This document shows, piece by piece, positions 27,403 through 39,415 of a stretch of DNA of 64,000 bases; the stretch's first letter is position 1, and the number at the start of each line of letters is the position of its first letter. The position numbers and the translations under genes are program-made. Source of the DNA: Stratiolaelaps scimitus (taxonomy: Eukaryota; Arthropoda; Arachnida; Mesostigmata; Laelapidae); the NCBI GenBank assembly GCA_019614645.1, contig JABWDB010000006.1, forward strand, positions 8,246,001-8,310,000, read 5' to 3'. The notes under the pieces are model-generated. The model was not told where the DNA came from. It was given only the letters and a program-made list of their open reading frames with translations, and did no database searches.

Positions 27403-30400
27403 CTATTTTCGAGTACCGTCTGCAGGACTGTCGTCTATGATATGATACTTTGCCGGGCGCTCTTACCTCACGCCACGCGACTGGAACCCTCCCTACGACC
27501 ACCATTCATTCATCCATCCATTGGATGGGCTTACATTCCTCATCATCACAGTCATCATCAGAAGCATGACAATCATCGTTATAATCATCATCATTCTCAG
27601 GTGTTTCGGCTTCGCTGGTGTTGCTATCATCACCATCATCAGATACCCCTCCCGGCCCGGCCCGTGGTGATCATTCATGATCGACATCTCATCATCTCAT
27701 TTCGTTCCGTCGTCTTCTTCGCGGTCGTTCTCGTCATCTGCACTCGGGCATTTGTCGTGGCACGCTGTCCATCCATCCATCTTTGTGTACGTTCGTCTGC
27801 TATTGTCCATATCCCTCGGTGTGTCTGTCGTCTGCATTAGCTAATCGCTGATTTAGCTTCTGCTCGTCGTGATTCAACGCTAACGGCAGCGCCCATCGCC
27901 AGCTCCTTTCTTAGCCAGTGAACGTTCAAGGGTAGAGTGGCGGCGGCGGCGGCGGCGGTAACAACAACAACAACAACGATCGCGTGATCGCCGCCCACCA
28001 CCATCACCTCATCGCAATTGTCGTATCGTATTCATTTGCTCCGTTCAACGTAAAGCGGATGCTCTACGTTGCTGATTGTCTCCATTTGGTGCATGTGGCT
28101 GTATGCCCACGGCGGCCACTCACTCAGGGCAGGGCAGGGGGCCGCAATCGAAATGCAGGAGCAGTCATCGTCATTGTTGTCGAACGATGAGAGCCCGACG
28201 ATGAGAGAGAGAGAGAGAGAGAACAAGACGGGAGCGGTATCGTATAAATGAAGGGGAAATTGAATACGATGATGACGTCGAAGAACGTTACACAACGACC
28301 GTCGGGGTGGCGTTGCCTAGAAGTGGGAAATTGCTGCTCAAACTCTGCCAATGCAGACGGCGGTGAAATGAAATCATGAAGAAGCAAGAGCTGAGTCTAC
28401 GAGGGAGAGAGAGAGATGAAGACCAAGTGGGGCGTCGGTGTTGGCCGGTGTCTTCGGGATTGATGCGGCGCGCAGTGAACTGTGAACGGATCGCTGGTCA
28501 CGGAACGACTGATTAGGATCGCGTGGCGATATTGGTGCTCTTGTGTGGCCGATTCCGCTTAAGTTGCAAACTGAAATCGATAACGCACGAAGGGCATATT
28601 GTCTGTGAACGGAGCCACACCTTCGAGTTGTGCTCGAACTGCTAATTCGTATGTACCTGTTGAGTCGATTTGCTTGGCAGCGACATCACTTGATCACTGC
28701 CGTGCACAATATGCTTCGATCTATCTATGCCCCGAGTTAATTTTGCTAGATACACTCTGACGAGATGCTTGCAAAGCGATTTATACAGAATCGTGCACAC
28801 ATACACACAGAGAGAGAGAGAAGACCAAGTCAGTTCGTACACAGTATACTATACTATGCTAGCTTAGAAAGAAACGCAGTAAACACTAATTAGTTAGTAA
28901 TCAGCTAAGTCAGCGTCGATTCCGAGCACTGTCTTCAGCGTTGCTAACCCATGGACCCTGACACCATAGGGCCTGTGCTATTGCACCTGCTGCTGGTTAA
29001 CGGGATTCATTACCGCTGCGGCTAACTTCGATGATTTTTTTCACAGCTCGAAAAAGAACAACGCAAATATGTAGTCCGCTGGCGCCGATGACGCGCACTT
29101 TGGACAACTCCGACGGAACTGCTCAACATCGGGATTGGAAAACAAACGAACGATCATTGGCCGCCAAAAGAGAGGCATTCGCAAGAAGAAGGCGGAAGTC
29201 TGCGTGTATTTGTGGCCGGCGCGGTGTCTCTACACCGCCGGTGTGACAGAACCCGTGGCGAGAATCTATCTAAAATAACACAAACAACACTAGCGAGCAG
29301 GATCCGCCATCGGAAGCTTAGGCGGCGGACGGGCCTACCGACCGACAAAACAGACCGTGGCTGCAGCTGCTTCTGCAGACGGCTGTGAACACTGGCGCAT
29401 TCATCGCTCCTTCGTGGTGAAACCGCCAGAGAATCGAACCACTCCGGTGGACTCGACGTGTGTCAGCGAGTTGCCTTCCGTTCTGAGCTCCGTCATCCCG
29501 CTTTTTCAGCGGCCCGTAAGGCGGCTCGTAAGCGTTTCGGCCCCGCGCAAATTCAATAACGACTACGAGCACCACCACCAACAGCACCACCACCACCACG
29601 ACCAACTAGTGCCGGTAGCACGGCCACTGTGTGCACGTGCGCGGCACCGCAAAGTGCTTTCCCGCGGGAAATGCTCTGTTCGCACCTCCGACGTCTCGAG
29701 CGGTGACAACGGCTCGAGCTACCTTCCCCGACCCCTGTCGTCCCGTCCCGCGCCCCGGAGGTCCACAACGACGGACACAGCGTCACGACAGCATCAGCAC
29801 AAATACTACATTTGGCTGGGAGAAACAATGGACGAGGCAGTAAGCTGGGCTTGTGGTGGAAGCCCGCGAATCGGTAGCGAAGAAATAGGCGAACCAGACG
29901 AACGCAGAACAAAGGGGGAACGCGCGTCGCATATACTGTAATTGTATAATTGTGATGAATACTGCAAAGCTTCTTAATCGGAGCAGTTCCAAACGGGCCG
30001 ACATCGGCCAACACCTATGTCCCTCCCTTGGATTTTTTCCGACCACGGTTCTGTCACAGAACGTTAGCTGTAGGTCTTATATGTCTCTATGTATGAGTGT
30101 GGTATCTGTGCCAGAAGTGCGATTTATATTATACTACTCGTTGGCAGGGATGGAACAAAAACGCATAACTGACTACTTTGATGCATATCCGTAAACGTTA
30201 CTTAGCACATGGCACATTCATATACATATAACGAATTGTATGTTGTTATTGTGAGCTATGCATTGTGAGTCTACCAATTTCTTCCTGTTGACTATCTCGC
30301 TCGGAGCAGAAAAGAGAGGAAGCTATGAGGAGGTCACAATCGGAACAGCAGATTAAATGTAGCAAGTGGCTGTGACCTCATACTATCTAGCTTGCTCTTG

Positions 30401-31189
30401 CGTATACTCATACATTGTCTCAGACTCACGCTCGATATCATCGTTGCCTAAACCCCGCGGTCAGGCGGCACTAGTTCACAGTGCGAGCTCTTAATTCAGT
30501 CAGTGACATAACTCTAGAAAATTTCATCTCGGCCAGCGACTCGAAGTAGAGACAGAACAACAAAAACCCCGACGACGTCGATGACAACCATAAGGAAAAA
30601 CAGCAGCAGCAGCAACGAACGCGACGAGAGCTTAAGCGCTTACGAGGGCTTGTAACACTTTTATTCCGGAAATAAGCCTCCAGTGATTGAGTAAACCAAC
30701 GTTCGATTGGGATCTACCAGCAACGATATTGGGAGGCGGCTTGGCCTGGACGGCTAATACGAATCCGTTCGAGCGCCGCCTCAGAGAAGCCGCGATTCAC
30801 CAGCAGCAGCAGCAGATACCATAACCACCACCTCGATCTGTGATTGCCTAGGTTCGATCCCCAGAAATCGCGGTTTTGACCACGATGGGCTCTAGAATGA
30901 CAATGGTGCAACGGTATTGAGGCCTGCCATGGTGGGCCAAAGTGGTGACGACAAAAAAAAGCAACCGAATCCGCATCGTTGTCCGCTAGTGATGTTGCCG
31001 GCGCCACTTCCACCCACGTACATGAGATGCATGATCGGTGGTTCATCAACCAGATCAGACGATATCCGACGACAACGAGATCTGTCCGGTGGTTGACATG
31101 TTGAAACGATCATGGTACAAACCTGGCGACCGGGGTTGACTTATCTGAATGAAGATCGGTGAGGACGAAGTCCCTTGATGTTACATGCG

Positions 31190-31260
31190 ATATTATTACA
31201 TGCGAGCCTTTTATTATTATTACATGCGAGCCTTTTATTATTATTACATGCGAGCCTTTT
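31190..31260. repeat. 24-bp tandem repeat, about 3 copies
   Basis: Unit ATTATTATTACATGCGAGCC followed by TTTT occurs twice in full and once slightly shortened at the left. It lies immediately upstream of the retroelement fossil. Confidence 0.9.
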
Positions 31261-31379
31261 AATCTCCAAACTTTTATCTCTCAAAGTAGATCCACATAGT
31301 GTTGTGTAGTGGGTCCGAAGCTATCTCATGGATAAAGTGTTCTAGAAATTAAAAATGAATTACACTCTTAGCACGTATG

Positions 31380-32110
31380 ATCGGTACCCATTTGGGGTAT
31401 CCCCAGGGTTCGTGCGTGAGCCGCTTTTGTTCTGTATCTTTGTGTTAGATATCTCAAAAATAGCGGTGTAAAGCACAAGTTCTATGCTGATGATTGGAAA
31501 TAGTATGCACCAGTGCGGTGTGCTGATGACAGGCTCCTCCTTCAATCAGCCATTACTACTGTTGTACAGTGGTGCTGTAAGAACGACATGTTGATCTCCA
31601 TTCCGAAATGTGCAGTTTTGTGCACCTCTACTTACAACAATGAATACACAATCAATGGTGATGTTATCAAATGTGAAAGCTCCATGCGGGATCTGGGCGT
31701 CATAGTGACTTCCTCAATAGTTTTTGATCTACATGTGACAGAGGTAGTTCGGTCTGCCTGATTTTTAGATGTTTTATCATCAAAAACGTCGATTTCTTGA
31801 CCTCTATAAGAGCCTTGTCATTCCAAAATTTCTTTACTGCTCTCCAGTTTGGAGGCCCTACCTCAAAAAACATATACTAGCGCTTGAGAGAGTGCAATCG
31901 AAATTTATCCGAAGAGTTAGTCGTCGTTGTGATGTTCCGAGGGAACTAGTGAAGCTACCCTCCCTAATGACCATATTAGATACTGTGGACCTACGCTTGT
32001 TTCAGCGACTAAGACCAAATAGCTCTATCAAACATTTCATCGAATTTCGTCCAAACCCTCTGCGCAGTGGACGCACAGTGCGCACTGCTAACTAATTTGC
32101 TCTCTTGGAG
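31380..32110 (+). mobile_element. Non-LTR (jockey/CR1-like) reverse transcriptase fossil
   Basis: Broken reading frames carry, in correct order, GVSPGFVREPLLF (the RT GVPQGSVLGPLLF motif, from 31394), FYADD (catalytic box, 31480-31494), an MRDLGVIV block near 31690, then LYKSLVIPKFLYCSPVW and LERVQSKFIRR in the thumb. At least two frameshifts and internal stops (e.g. TAG at 31501, TGA near 31759) break it. No endonuclease domain and no poly-A tail were recognised, so it is a truncated, inactive 3' piece of an element transposed long ago. Confidence 0.85.
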
Positions 32111-33427
32111 AGTCACACGTCTCATACGAAACTCAGGAAGTGACCATTTGTCATTACCACAATTGTAAAAATTCCCTTCGCTTCTACCAATTTATGCAAT
32201 TTCCTTAATGATCCCTGTATCACCCCTTTTGGTTACTAAAGGTGTGTTTCTATTGCATATGGTAAGGTTAGGTCAGGGACGTTTTATGTTGGCCAAGAGA
32301 ATCAGCCCGAGAGCATCACGGTGAGGTATGGTTTCGAGTGATTTCACAAACTGCGCTGACGGCCACAGGCGACCGGGAGGAGTACTTAATCGTCATTTAG
32401 GGTCGTCACCGAGTCATTGTTGCCATTGGATCAGCGAAGATCAACACGAAAAAATCAACACGTAGAGTTTTGTACGGCATGTTTATTTTTATTATTTCCA
32501 CCGGCGTCACCGGCACAACCCTATACTGCATATAGTGGTATACTGTCTATTGTGTCCCGTGGTGCATCATGGTAACCCTGGACACGGTAACAGTAGCCGT
32601 CATCGCGCAGAATTGTAGAAGGGCCGACAAGGCAACGGACGTCATGGTTCAACATTGCCTCAGGAGATCTGTTCGTGTCCACGCATGTGGACGGACACGG
32701 TATGAGCTGGCCGGCTATTTTGTTTTGTCATCGATAGACTCGTGTTCGGCGGTACGTGTGGGTGCGTACGGCTCGTCGGCTATACCTGCAACGAAATCAG
32801 CATTTACGTTCCAGCACAGCAACCGGCTCGCGTTGAGGTCACTATGGAACGGACGTGAAAAAAGGCGTGGGAAGGCGAAGGAAAGCGGAAACAAGTAGAT
32901 AAAGATGTCCACGATGTCCGTACCTATGCATTTATCTTTTTGTCTGCGTATATATGATGCTGGACCCGATCATCGAGGAGAAAGTACCGTTTACTAACAA
33001 GGTCTATTGCCCCATAGCTAGCGAATAACCGCATCGTTGTTGTCCGTGCGTGTTCTTACGCGAACAGCGGACAGATACATGGTCGCGTCGACGCGAGAGG
33101 GCGGTAGCACCAGCAACTATAATAATAATAATCACCGCTGCTGCTGCCGCCGGCGCCAGTATTCTACGAACGAGACAAGAATTCCGCGCAAATTCCACAT
33201 TTCATAAATGTATAGATGATCCCGTGCGATGTTAACTGTGTGCAACCCTCTCTTGAGAAAAAAATGCATAATAGTTAATTTGGCATTAGGAAAAGACGAC
33301 GCGAACGATCAGCCACCCATTGATCGAGCCAGCGGGGCAATCAATCTGCGTAACCAACTCGATGTGTTGTCGAATGGGTTTAGATCGTCGACTCAATGCG
33401 ATGCCGCTTTCAATACGTAGAAACGGC

Positions 33428-33471
33428 AATAAACCAATAATACGGCAATAAACCTTTAATAAACCAATAAA
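33428..33471 (+). promoter_or_regulatory. Cluster of four AATAAA hexamers
   Basis: AATAAA at 33428, 33447, 33458 and 66-71, three of them inside the repeated word CAATAAAC(C). They could act as polyadenylation signals for a plus-strand transcript ending here, but no gene was recognised upstream and the repetition may be simple sequence. Confidence 0.3.
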
Positions 33472-34264
33472 CATTTACCATATATATGATCCTCGTCTAT
33501 TGAGGCTGTACGTGTGTTCCAGCCGTTACAAAGAAGGTAGCGTTGCTCGAGACAAATTGATTTGACTCTCCTTACTAATAATCGTTTAATAATAACAACA
33601 ACAATAACAATCAGTATTTTATAATTACTTTCTCGTAGCTAGCCCTCATTCGACTTTCCATGGCAGGGCTCGGGTGCTCCTGTCTGGCATTGCCTCAACG
33701 ACCTCAAGAATCATGTCATCGGTCATGCCGACTCGACTGGGCGTTTTTTCTTCAACAGACTCACCTATGCTGATGAAAACCGTCCCGGTGTGTGTATGTG
33801 AAGAACGACTTCATTATCCTCTATTTCTAGATTTCAGGGCATGTGATATCATCAGCGTGAATGTTTTGCTGATTAACAACTGGGCGGCCAACCCCGCTAT
33901 GCATCATTTGTAGCTTTTATCAGCATTGCTAACGAATGGGAACTACCGAATCTCCACGAAATATTCCCCAGTTTAGCGTTGAATATGTGGCAACTACTCG
34001 GATATTTTGTGAGGATAGACAAGCGACAAGCTTCCTCCTAGCTAGATACTGATTGTGGTTAGCTATTCTTCTTCCTTATATTATTATATATACGAAGTAT
34101 GTGTACGATTGCTATTGAACGTGACGCGGATCAACTGGTCAGAGGAAACAGGTAAATTCAGAGCGATGTGCAGACGCAGGCGGGCGCCAGGGAACGATGC
34201 TCGTCTTCTGTTTGGTCCGGCATAGCGGTGACCATTGGTGAGTGGGGGAGTAAGCGATAAAGGA

Positions 34265-34296
34265 AAAATCGAGATATATATATATATCTCGATTTT
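34265..34296. repeat. 32-bp perfect palindrome
   Basis: AAAATCGAGATATATA is followed directly by its reverse complement, with non-AT bases (TCGAGA/TCTCGA) in both arms. A second TA tract follows at 34297. Confidence 0.9.
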
Positions 34297-35406
34297 ATAT
34301 ATATATATACATGAGAGAGGAAGAGAGAGAGACCGGCGAGAGCGCTGGATCCCTTTTGGGTTCGCCGATTCAATCTGAATCGGTTCAGCCGCGTTACCTC
34401 CGTTATTTTGTGGCGTCTCAATAAGTTTTGTTCAGGCGTCTATCCGCCCGCCCTGTCTATTACCATCGTCATCCATGCTGCTATAATCATAGTCGTTATC
34501 GTTGATCCGCGCCTCGGGCGTACAAGTGTGCCCATCTCAAAAATGGACAAGATGACGACCAGATATCTTCACCTCTCCCTGTCCTCCTATACATCACTGC
34601 CCCCCTTTACCTTGCGTTGCTCCATTCTTTTCGCTTGGTCCATCTTCTAGATCCACTCTGCCATCCGGCCGAGCAGCAGCAGCAGCAGCATCATCATAAC
34701 CGTGGCAGATCGTTGGCAGCGTAAGTGGCAGTGCCGTACTAGCGACGACGGACAGCGCCGCAGAACTCGAGCACCAAAGCTTCTCGAGCTGCTGCTGCTG
34801 CTGCTGTTGACGGTAATGTCTGGAGACGCCGAAACCGCTGCCGCCGCCGCCGCCGCCACCACCACCAGCAGCATATCGCCAATCTCGCTGTTGGCTTTGC
34901 GAACATCCACCGCCGGGAACATCTAGTCATCCGTCGCCTGCCCTCTGAACGCGGGGGTAGTGAGGGCTGAATGCGACTTCCCCGAGGGAAGATGGCGATG
35001 TCGACTACAACGGCGACGTCCTTTTCAAATCCGCGAGAGAATCAAGCGGCATCCCGTCACGATCATGGCCACTTGATGCCGCCGCCGCCGCCACCAACGG
35101 CATCACCCAACCGTCATAACTACACCGCCACTGAGCTAAGCTGAACGGCGGCGGCGGCGGCGGCGAAGCCCGAGCCGCCGCTCAGCTCGGCAACGCTGAA
35201 ATGAAGTCGGCAAGAAACAAGGGATAAATTCTCTCCTCGGGAGCCGACGGGTGGACGGCGACGGCGGTTACTACCGCTGCGGCGTCACAAGGCATTTCCG
35301 CAACGCGAAATGTGGTGTCGTTCCCGCGCCAGATGCCATTTGTTACAGCTCTGAAGCAGTTGCCGCTCAACCACGGCCTCTTGTGATCTGCTAAAGGTGC
35401 ACCCGT

Positions 35407-35420
35407 GGGGGGGGGGGGGG
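35407..35420. repeat. Poly-G run
   Basis: Fourteen consecutive G residues. Confidence 0.9.
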
Positions 35421-35849
35421 ACAACGAGTTGAGACGTTGCACGAATTAAGCTTTCCATCTTTTGGCTACTCCTCGTTCCCGTCTGTCTATTGCCACCCGG
35501 CAGTTCTTCGATGCGGGGGACCCTTATCGTGGTCGTGCCGATGATAGTGTACACCGATCGACGCAGAAACCGCGATGAGATATCCGCACGAGAGATAACG
35601 ACGAACGATGGATCAGCGAACGTGATAGTGGGAGACACGGCTTTGTCTACTGCCACCACGTGCAGACCGACGCCGACGCCGATTCTACGATGCGGCTACT
35701 GCGCTGCTGTGTTGCTACTGGAAAGAATACAAAAAGTCAAGCGTATCTCGGCTATTCGACGAAAATCTTTTATCTGGCTGTAATCAGTGTGACAATGCAT
35801 AATACTATAACATGTCTGGGGCACTATATAGAATGCATCGCTTGGATGG

Positions 35850-35904
35850 CTGGTTCCCTGGCTGTGGTAAGCCGGAGGTCGCAGGTTCGAGCCCTGCCAT
35901 CTAC
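35850..35904 (+). repeat. tRNA-like remnant (possible SINE head)
   Basis: A perfect 5-bp T-arm GCAGG-TTCGAGC-CCTGC at 35881-35897 includes a pol III B-box (GGTTCGAGCCC). Upstream CTGGC...GCCGG can form an anticodon-like stem, but with an 8-nt loop. The 3' acceptor strand has no partner, so it is not a functional tRNA. Confidence 0.45.
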
Positions 35905-36709
35905 TGACACGTCTATTTGAATGAAAAAAAGAAACACTTAAAGCAAACTAAAATACTGTCAGCTATATATTGTGTTGATTGAAACAAAATAGCCGAATTC
36001 TCAAAACACACCGTCTGCGATAACAGTGGCTGCACTGTTTTCAAAACAAAACCAGCTGTAGATCCACGCATCTGTTGATGGTTCGTGGACCAGCCTTGGT
36101 GCGAATTTTGAGCAATGGATTTTCAAACTTCCAAAAATTCGGTTTCCTTTTAAAAACAACACGTTTCATTCCGTGAAACAAGACCACAGCGCTCTCAGGC
36201 CGAGAGAAGTAAGAAGGCCCTGTCCCCCTAGAAGTGTACGGGAATAGTGTGCGAAGCTTAAGACGGGCGAGACGAGCTTCCAAAGTTCAATTAGTGATTA
36301 TCGGAGCAATTGATCAAAAATGGACATAATGAAGCAATGATTTGTTTTGAGAAAGTATTACTCATCTATTAATCGAATTATACAATGTGGGATTAGGGGG
36401 GACGAAGCAATTGCGGGTGTGATTCCAGTGTTCGAGACACCGGCCCCTGCGCTCGCTTGCGAGTCACACGGAACTGTCGAAATTGTCCCTATGATTGCGC
36501 GCATCACGGAGGACGATCCTTGTATGAGGGGGATTCTGGCCAAGGGGATGAAATGCGAATTACAGCGGGACCAGAGATAGTCCCGTTGTTTTGTTATGCG
36601 CACGAATATACCCTATTATTCCAAAGACGAAAACGACCCTGAAATATGCTCTCTCACGATTGACGGGTCAAATTGCACGCGAGGCCAAACGACAGCAATC
36701 TGCGTCGCT

Positions 36710-37115
36710 AATAATCGTACCCAAGTGACAACAGCTTGACCGGAGGTGTGTGAACAGATTCAGGGAATTGACTTATATAGGCCTCTAGACCCGAAAATCT
36801 CTGATCCCGCTGGAGATCGTGTATAAAACGTATAAAAACGGCTTTGATAAACGATGCGGGTGCGTGGCTTGCCGCAAACAAGTGTACGCCTGTATGACTT
36901 CGCCTCGACAACGCTCGTACCTGCCAAAGTTGGCATTGTTGAGGAGATTTTGGCCGGGAACAGAAGCAGGTTGTGGGGTCATACCCACACATTCTCCTGA
37001 TTTAAGCGCGCCAGATTTTGGGTTTGGCCAATTGAAATAACGAAGGAGGGCTGACAACCAGCAAAATTTTAATCATTTCAAGCAAGTATTTGGAGAGATG
37101 GTATATGATCTCTCT
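36710..37115 (+). mobile_element. Mariner/Tc1-like transposase fossil, copy 1
   Basis: The plus strand decodes to VEEILAG, then HSPDLSAPDFGFGQLK followed by a stop and RRRADNQQNF. This matches the mariner C-terminal block (YSPDLAP-DFFLFPKLK-RLRGQ-F). The catalytic HDNAP segment upstream (about 36,897) is decayed and frameshifted. It is related to the copy at 39.0 kb. No terminal inverted repeats were identified. Confidence 0.7.

Positions 37116-37148
<33 letters not shown>
37110..37148. repeat. (CT)n microsatellite
   Basis: CT dinucleotides with two TCGC interruptions, directly after mariner fossil copy 1. Confidence 0.9.
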
Positions 37149-37150
<2 letters not shown>

Positions 37151-37787
37151 GGAGGCCTTATGAATGATATGCTCGAACTTATGATATGCTCGAGTATGCA
37201 AGCGGGGTATATGCCTAAGCATATTGTGGTGTTGATTGACCGTCCGCAATCATAATCGCCGAGCACGGCAGCGTCATTCGCTGCTGTGCTCGGGGCAACG
37301 TGTCTCAGAACGCCAGCTCAAAAAGTCACCAGCTCAATAATAACGATTGAGGCGAACATTCGCCCTATGAATGAAGGGCTTTTGTAAGTCGCTCCCCTCG
37401 TATCTACAATATGAGATGCGATATGGAGCCTCGATGAATAGGCGACTACTGTTTCGATGGATAAATCGCTCTTCAGAGTCGAATGAATAAAAGCGCAAGT
37501 AGATAGACAGTTGATGACGGTTAAAGATTCTTCTCTTGGCGGATCAACAAAGCGCGGCGGGACGATCACCCAACAAATACACCACACGATATGGCTAGCA
37601 TTGGCCGGCGTCCGGTCTACCTCGCTGCCTGTTACTGTCCGCCTGTCAGTTAAGTTTTTTGTTCTAATGGACGCATAAGCGTCGCAACCGTCGGCAACTG
37701 CAATAGCAGTAAAGCATTAGGGACTAAAATTTTACCTCTTCTTTACGTGTTCTTCTCGTTTGAATCGGGGTCTTCAATACATTTTTT

Positions 37788-37790
<3 letters not shown>

Positions 37791-37846
<56 letters not shown>

Positions 37847-37856
37847 ATATATATAT
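37791..37856. repeat. (TA)n-(GT)n-(TA)n compound microsatellite
   Basis: About 22 TA units, then GT units, then TA units again. Confidence 0.95.
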
Positions 37857-38238
37857 TCGGCGTATAGCTGACGCCAAGTGGCATTGATCCATAGCGGATG
37901 GACGTTGTCGATAGGCGCATTACCAGCAGCAACAGCGGCATCGACTGAATTCGATCTTCGGATGACGATGTGTAGCTGGGTCTCAATCTTTGGATTTTGG
38001 TTTTCCGCTTTTCGTCCAGACGGTGCTAGTTGTTGCTGTATTCGTCTCATCCGACCCATTTTGGCGGTCAGACCCACTTCGATGGGGTCCGTCTTGATCA
38101 CGCCGCTGCCACCATTTTCTTTCCAGCCCTTATGCACTATAGGCAGCACTGCTACCAACACCACCACCGCCACCACCGTTCTATCACTAACTTTCTACCT
38201 TGCTAGCAAGCTGGTACAAGGGGGCGCCATCAATAACG

Positions 38239-38240
38239 TA

Positions 38241-38267
<27 letters not shown>
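38239..38267. repeat. (TA)n microsatellite
   Basis: About fourteen TA units. Confidence 0.9.
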
Positions 38268-38271
<4 letters not shown>

Positions 38272-39029
38272 GGCTTGGAGCAAGAGCCACAGCAGTAAAA
38301 TGAGCCGAAATGAGCCGAGATGGGCAAAATGACGCCCCAACAGAAAGCGTAGTGATAGTGCTGCTACCGCTGTTGATGACGATGATGCGATTTGGATTCG
38401 CCGCTGTTGTCGTTTGGAGAAATTGAGTCAAGACTTTTGCTTTATGTTAGATTTCCTTATCCCTATATATACATATATATATAATATATATATGATATAA
38501 AAGTGTTGATAGTAGTTACTGTAGTAGTGGTGCTGGTAATAGCCGTAGCCCAAGGGTGGCGTGGCGCGGCTGCTTGCTAATGGCACAAGAAGATAAAAGC
38601 CATCGTTTGGACTGTATATCAAGGAAACCAAGAAATTTTCAATCATCGTATATTTCCTCTCCTCCAAAAATTGAAATTTAACCGTAAAAGGAACTTGAAA
38701 TGAGCCTTTTTCCCCTCCTTCTATTTTTGCAAAACACTCACATGTGTATTATTATTATACATTGACATTTGTTCAAATTGGGTATCACTGGTGGACGTAA
38801 ATAAATCAATAGATATGAATCTCGTCGTTAAATGCTCAAAAAACGAGACGAGAAGGCAGTGAACTGAGCTGTTGTACTCGTTCGTTCCGAGCATCACGAT
38901 GGACGACCGCGATTTTTGCTGCGAGCTCGACTTGCGCTGATTTTCTAAGACCGAGGCGACCCTGAAACAGGTACTTTCACGCCTAATGAGGCTTGAGTCA
39001 AATTTCACATACAGCCCAACAGGAACCAA

Positions 39030-39415
39030 CGTGGCCGATATGTACGCCGAGGTGGAACAGCTGAATTGAGATTTCTGAACATAGATTCAGGGCGATAAAA
39101 TGATGCTGATTATTATGGTCATTGACTTCGAGAGGATCGGCTTCTATCGACTTCTACCTCCGGAAACCTCTTTCACCGGAGGGAGAGGTGTATAAAAAAG
39201 CCTTTTTGGAGGAAAACCTGGATGCGTAGCTTGCCGAAGGCAATTGTGTGCGTGTATGGGTTCTCCACGACAACGCCCCAGCGTCTTCACTACATTGGTG
39301 TTGTTGAGGAGTTTCTAGCCGAGATGTGAATCAAGTTGTGAGGAACAAGATTGGAAACATTTCGGGTAAATATTCAGAAAGTAAGTGTATGACCTCTCGC
39401 ACGGAGTTTACGCGA
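39030..39415 (+). mobile_element. Mariner/Tc1-like transposase fossil, copy 2
   Basis: Plus-strand frame reads VLHDNAPAS near 39,257-39,285 (the transposase HDNAPAH catalytic block), then VVEEFLAEM and a stop. The following SPDLAP segment present in copy 1 is deleted here, and similarity resumes in the downstream part. Upstream both copies share a GTATAAAA-containing stretch and CGTAGCTTGCCG/CGTGGCTTGCCG. Non-functional. Confidence 0.7.

Larger units (their letters stand above)
19231..31180. other. GC-rich trinucleotide-repeat domain, right block
   Basis: Resumes CAG/GCN/CGG-rich low complexity with peaks near 19.4-20.5, 24.6-25.7 and 27.3-28.0 kb. Quieter sequence without recognisable content fills 21.3-24.0, 26.5-27.2 and 28.4-29.0 kb. 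No protein family recognised. Confidence 0.55.
32111..36700. other. No recognisable gene; local triplet repeats
   Basis: Contains the AATAAA cluster, the 34.3 kb palindrome, GCN/CAG triplets around 34.7-35.2 kb, the poly-G run and the tRNA-like remnant. Confidence 0.5.

Noticed and set aside
29357..29941. 194-codon plus-strand frame with a His/Gln run
   Set aside because: His run is a CAC repeat; opposite strand also open for 153 codons; no recognised family.
31190..31260. CRISPR-like array
   Set aside because: Units are directly adjacent with no spacers and the genome is eukaryotic; it is a plain tandem repeat.
35850..35904. Functional tRNA gene
   Set aside because: Anticodon loop has 8 nt and no acceptor-stem partner exists.
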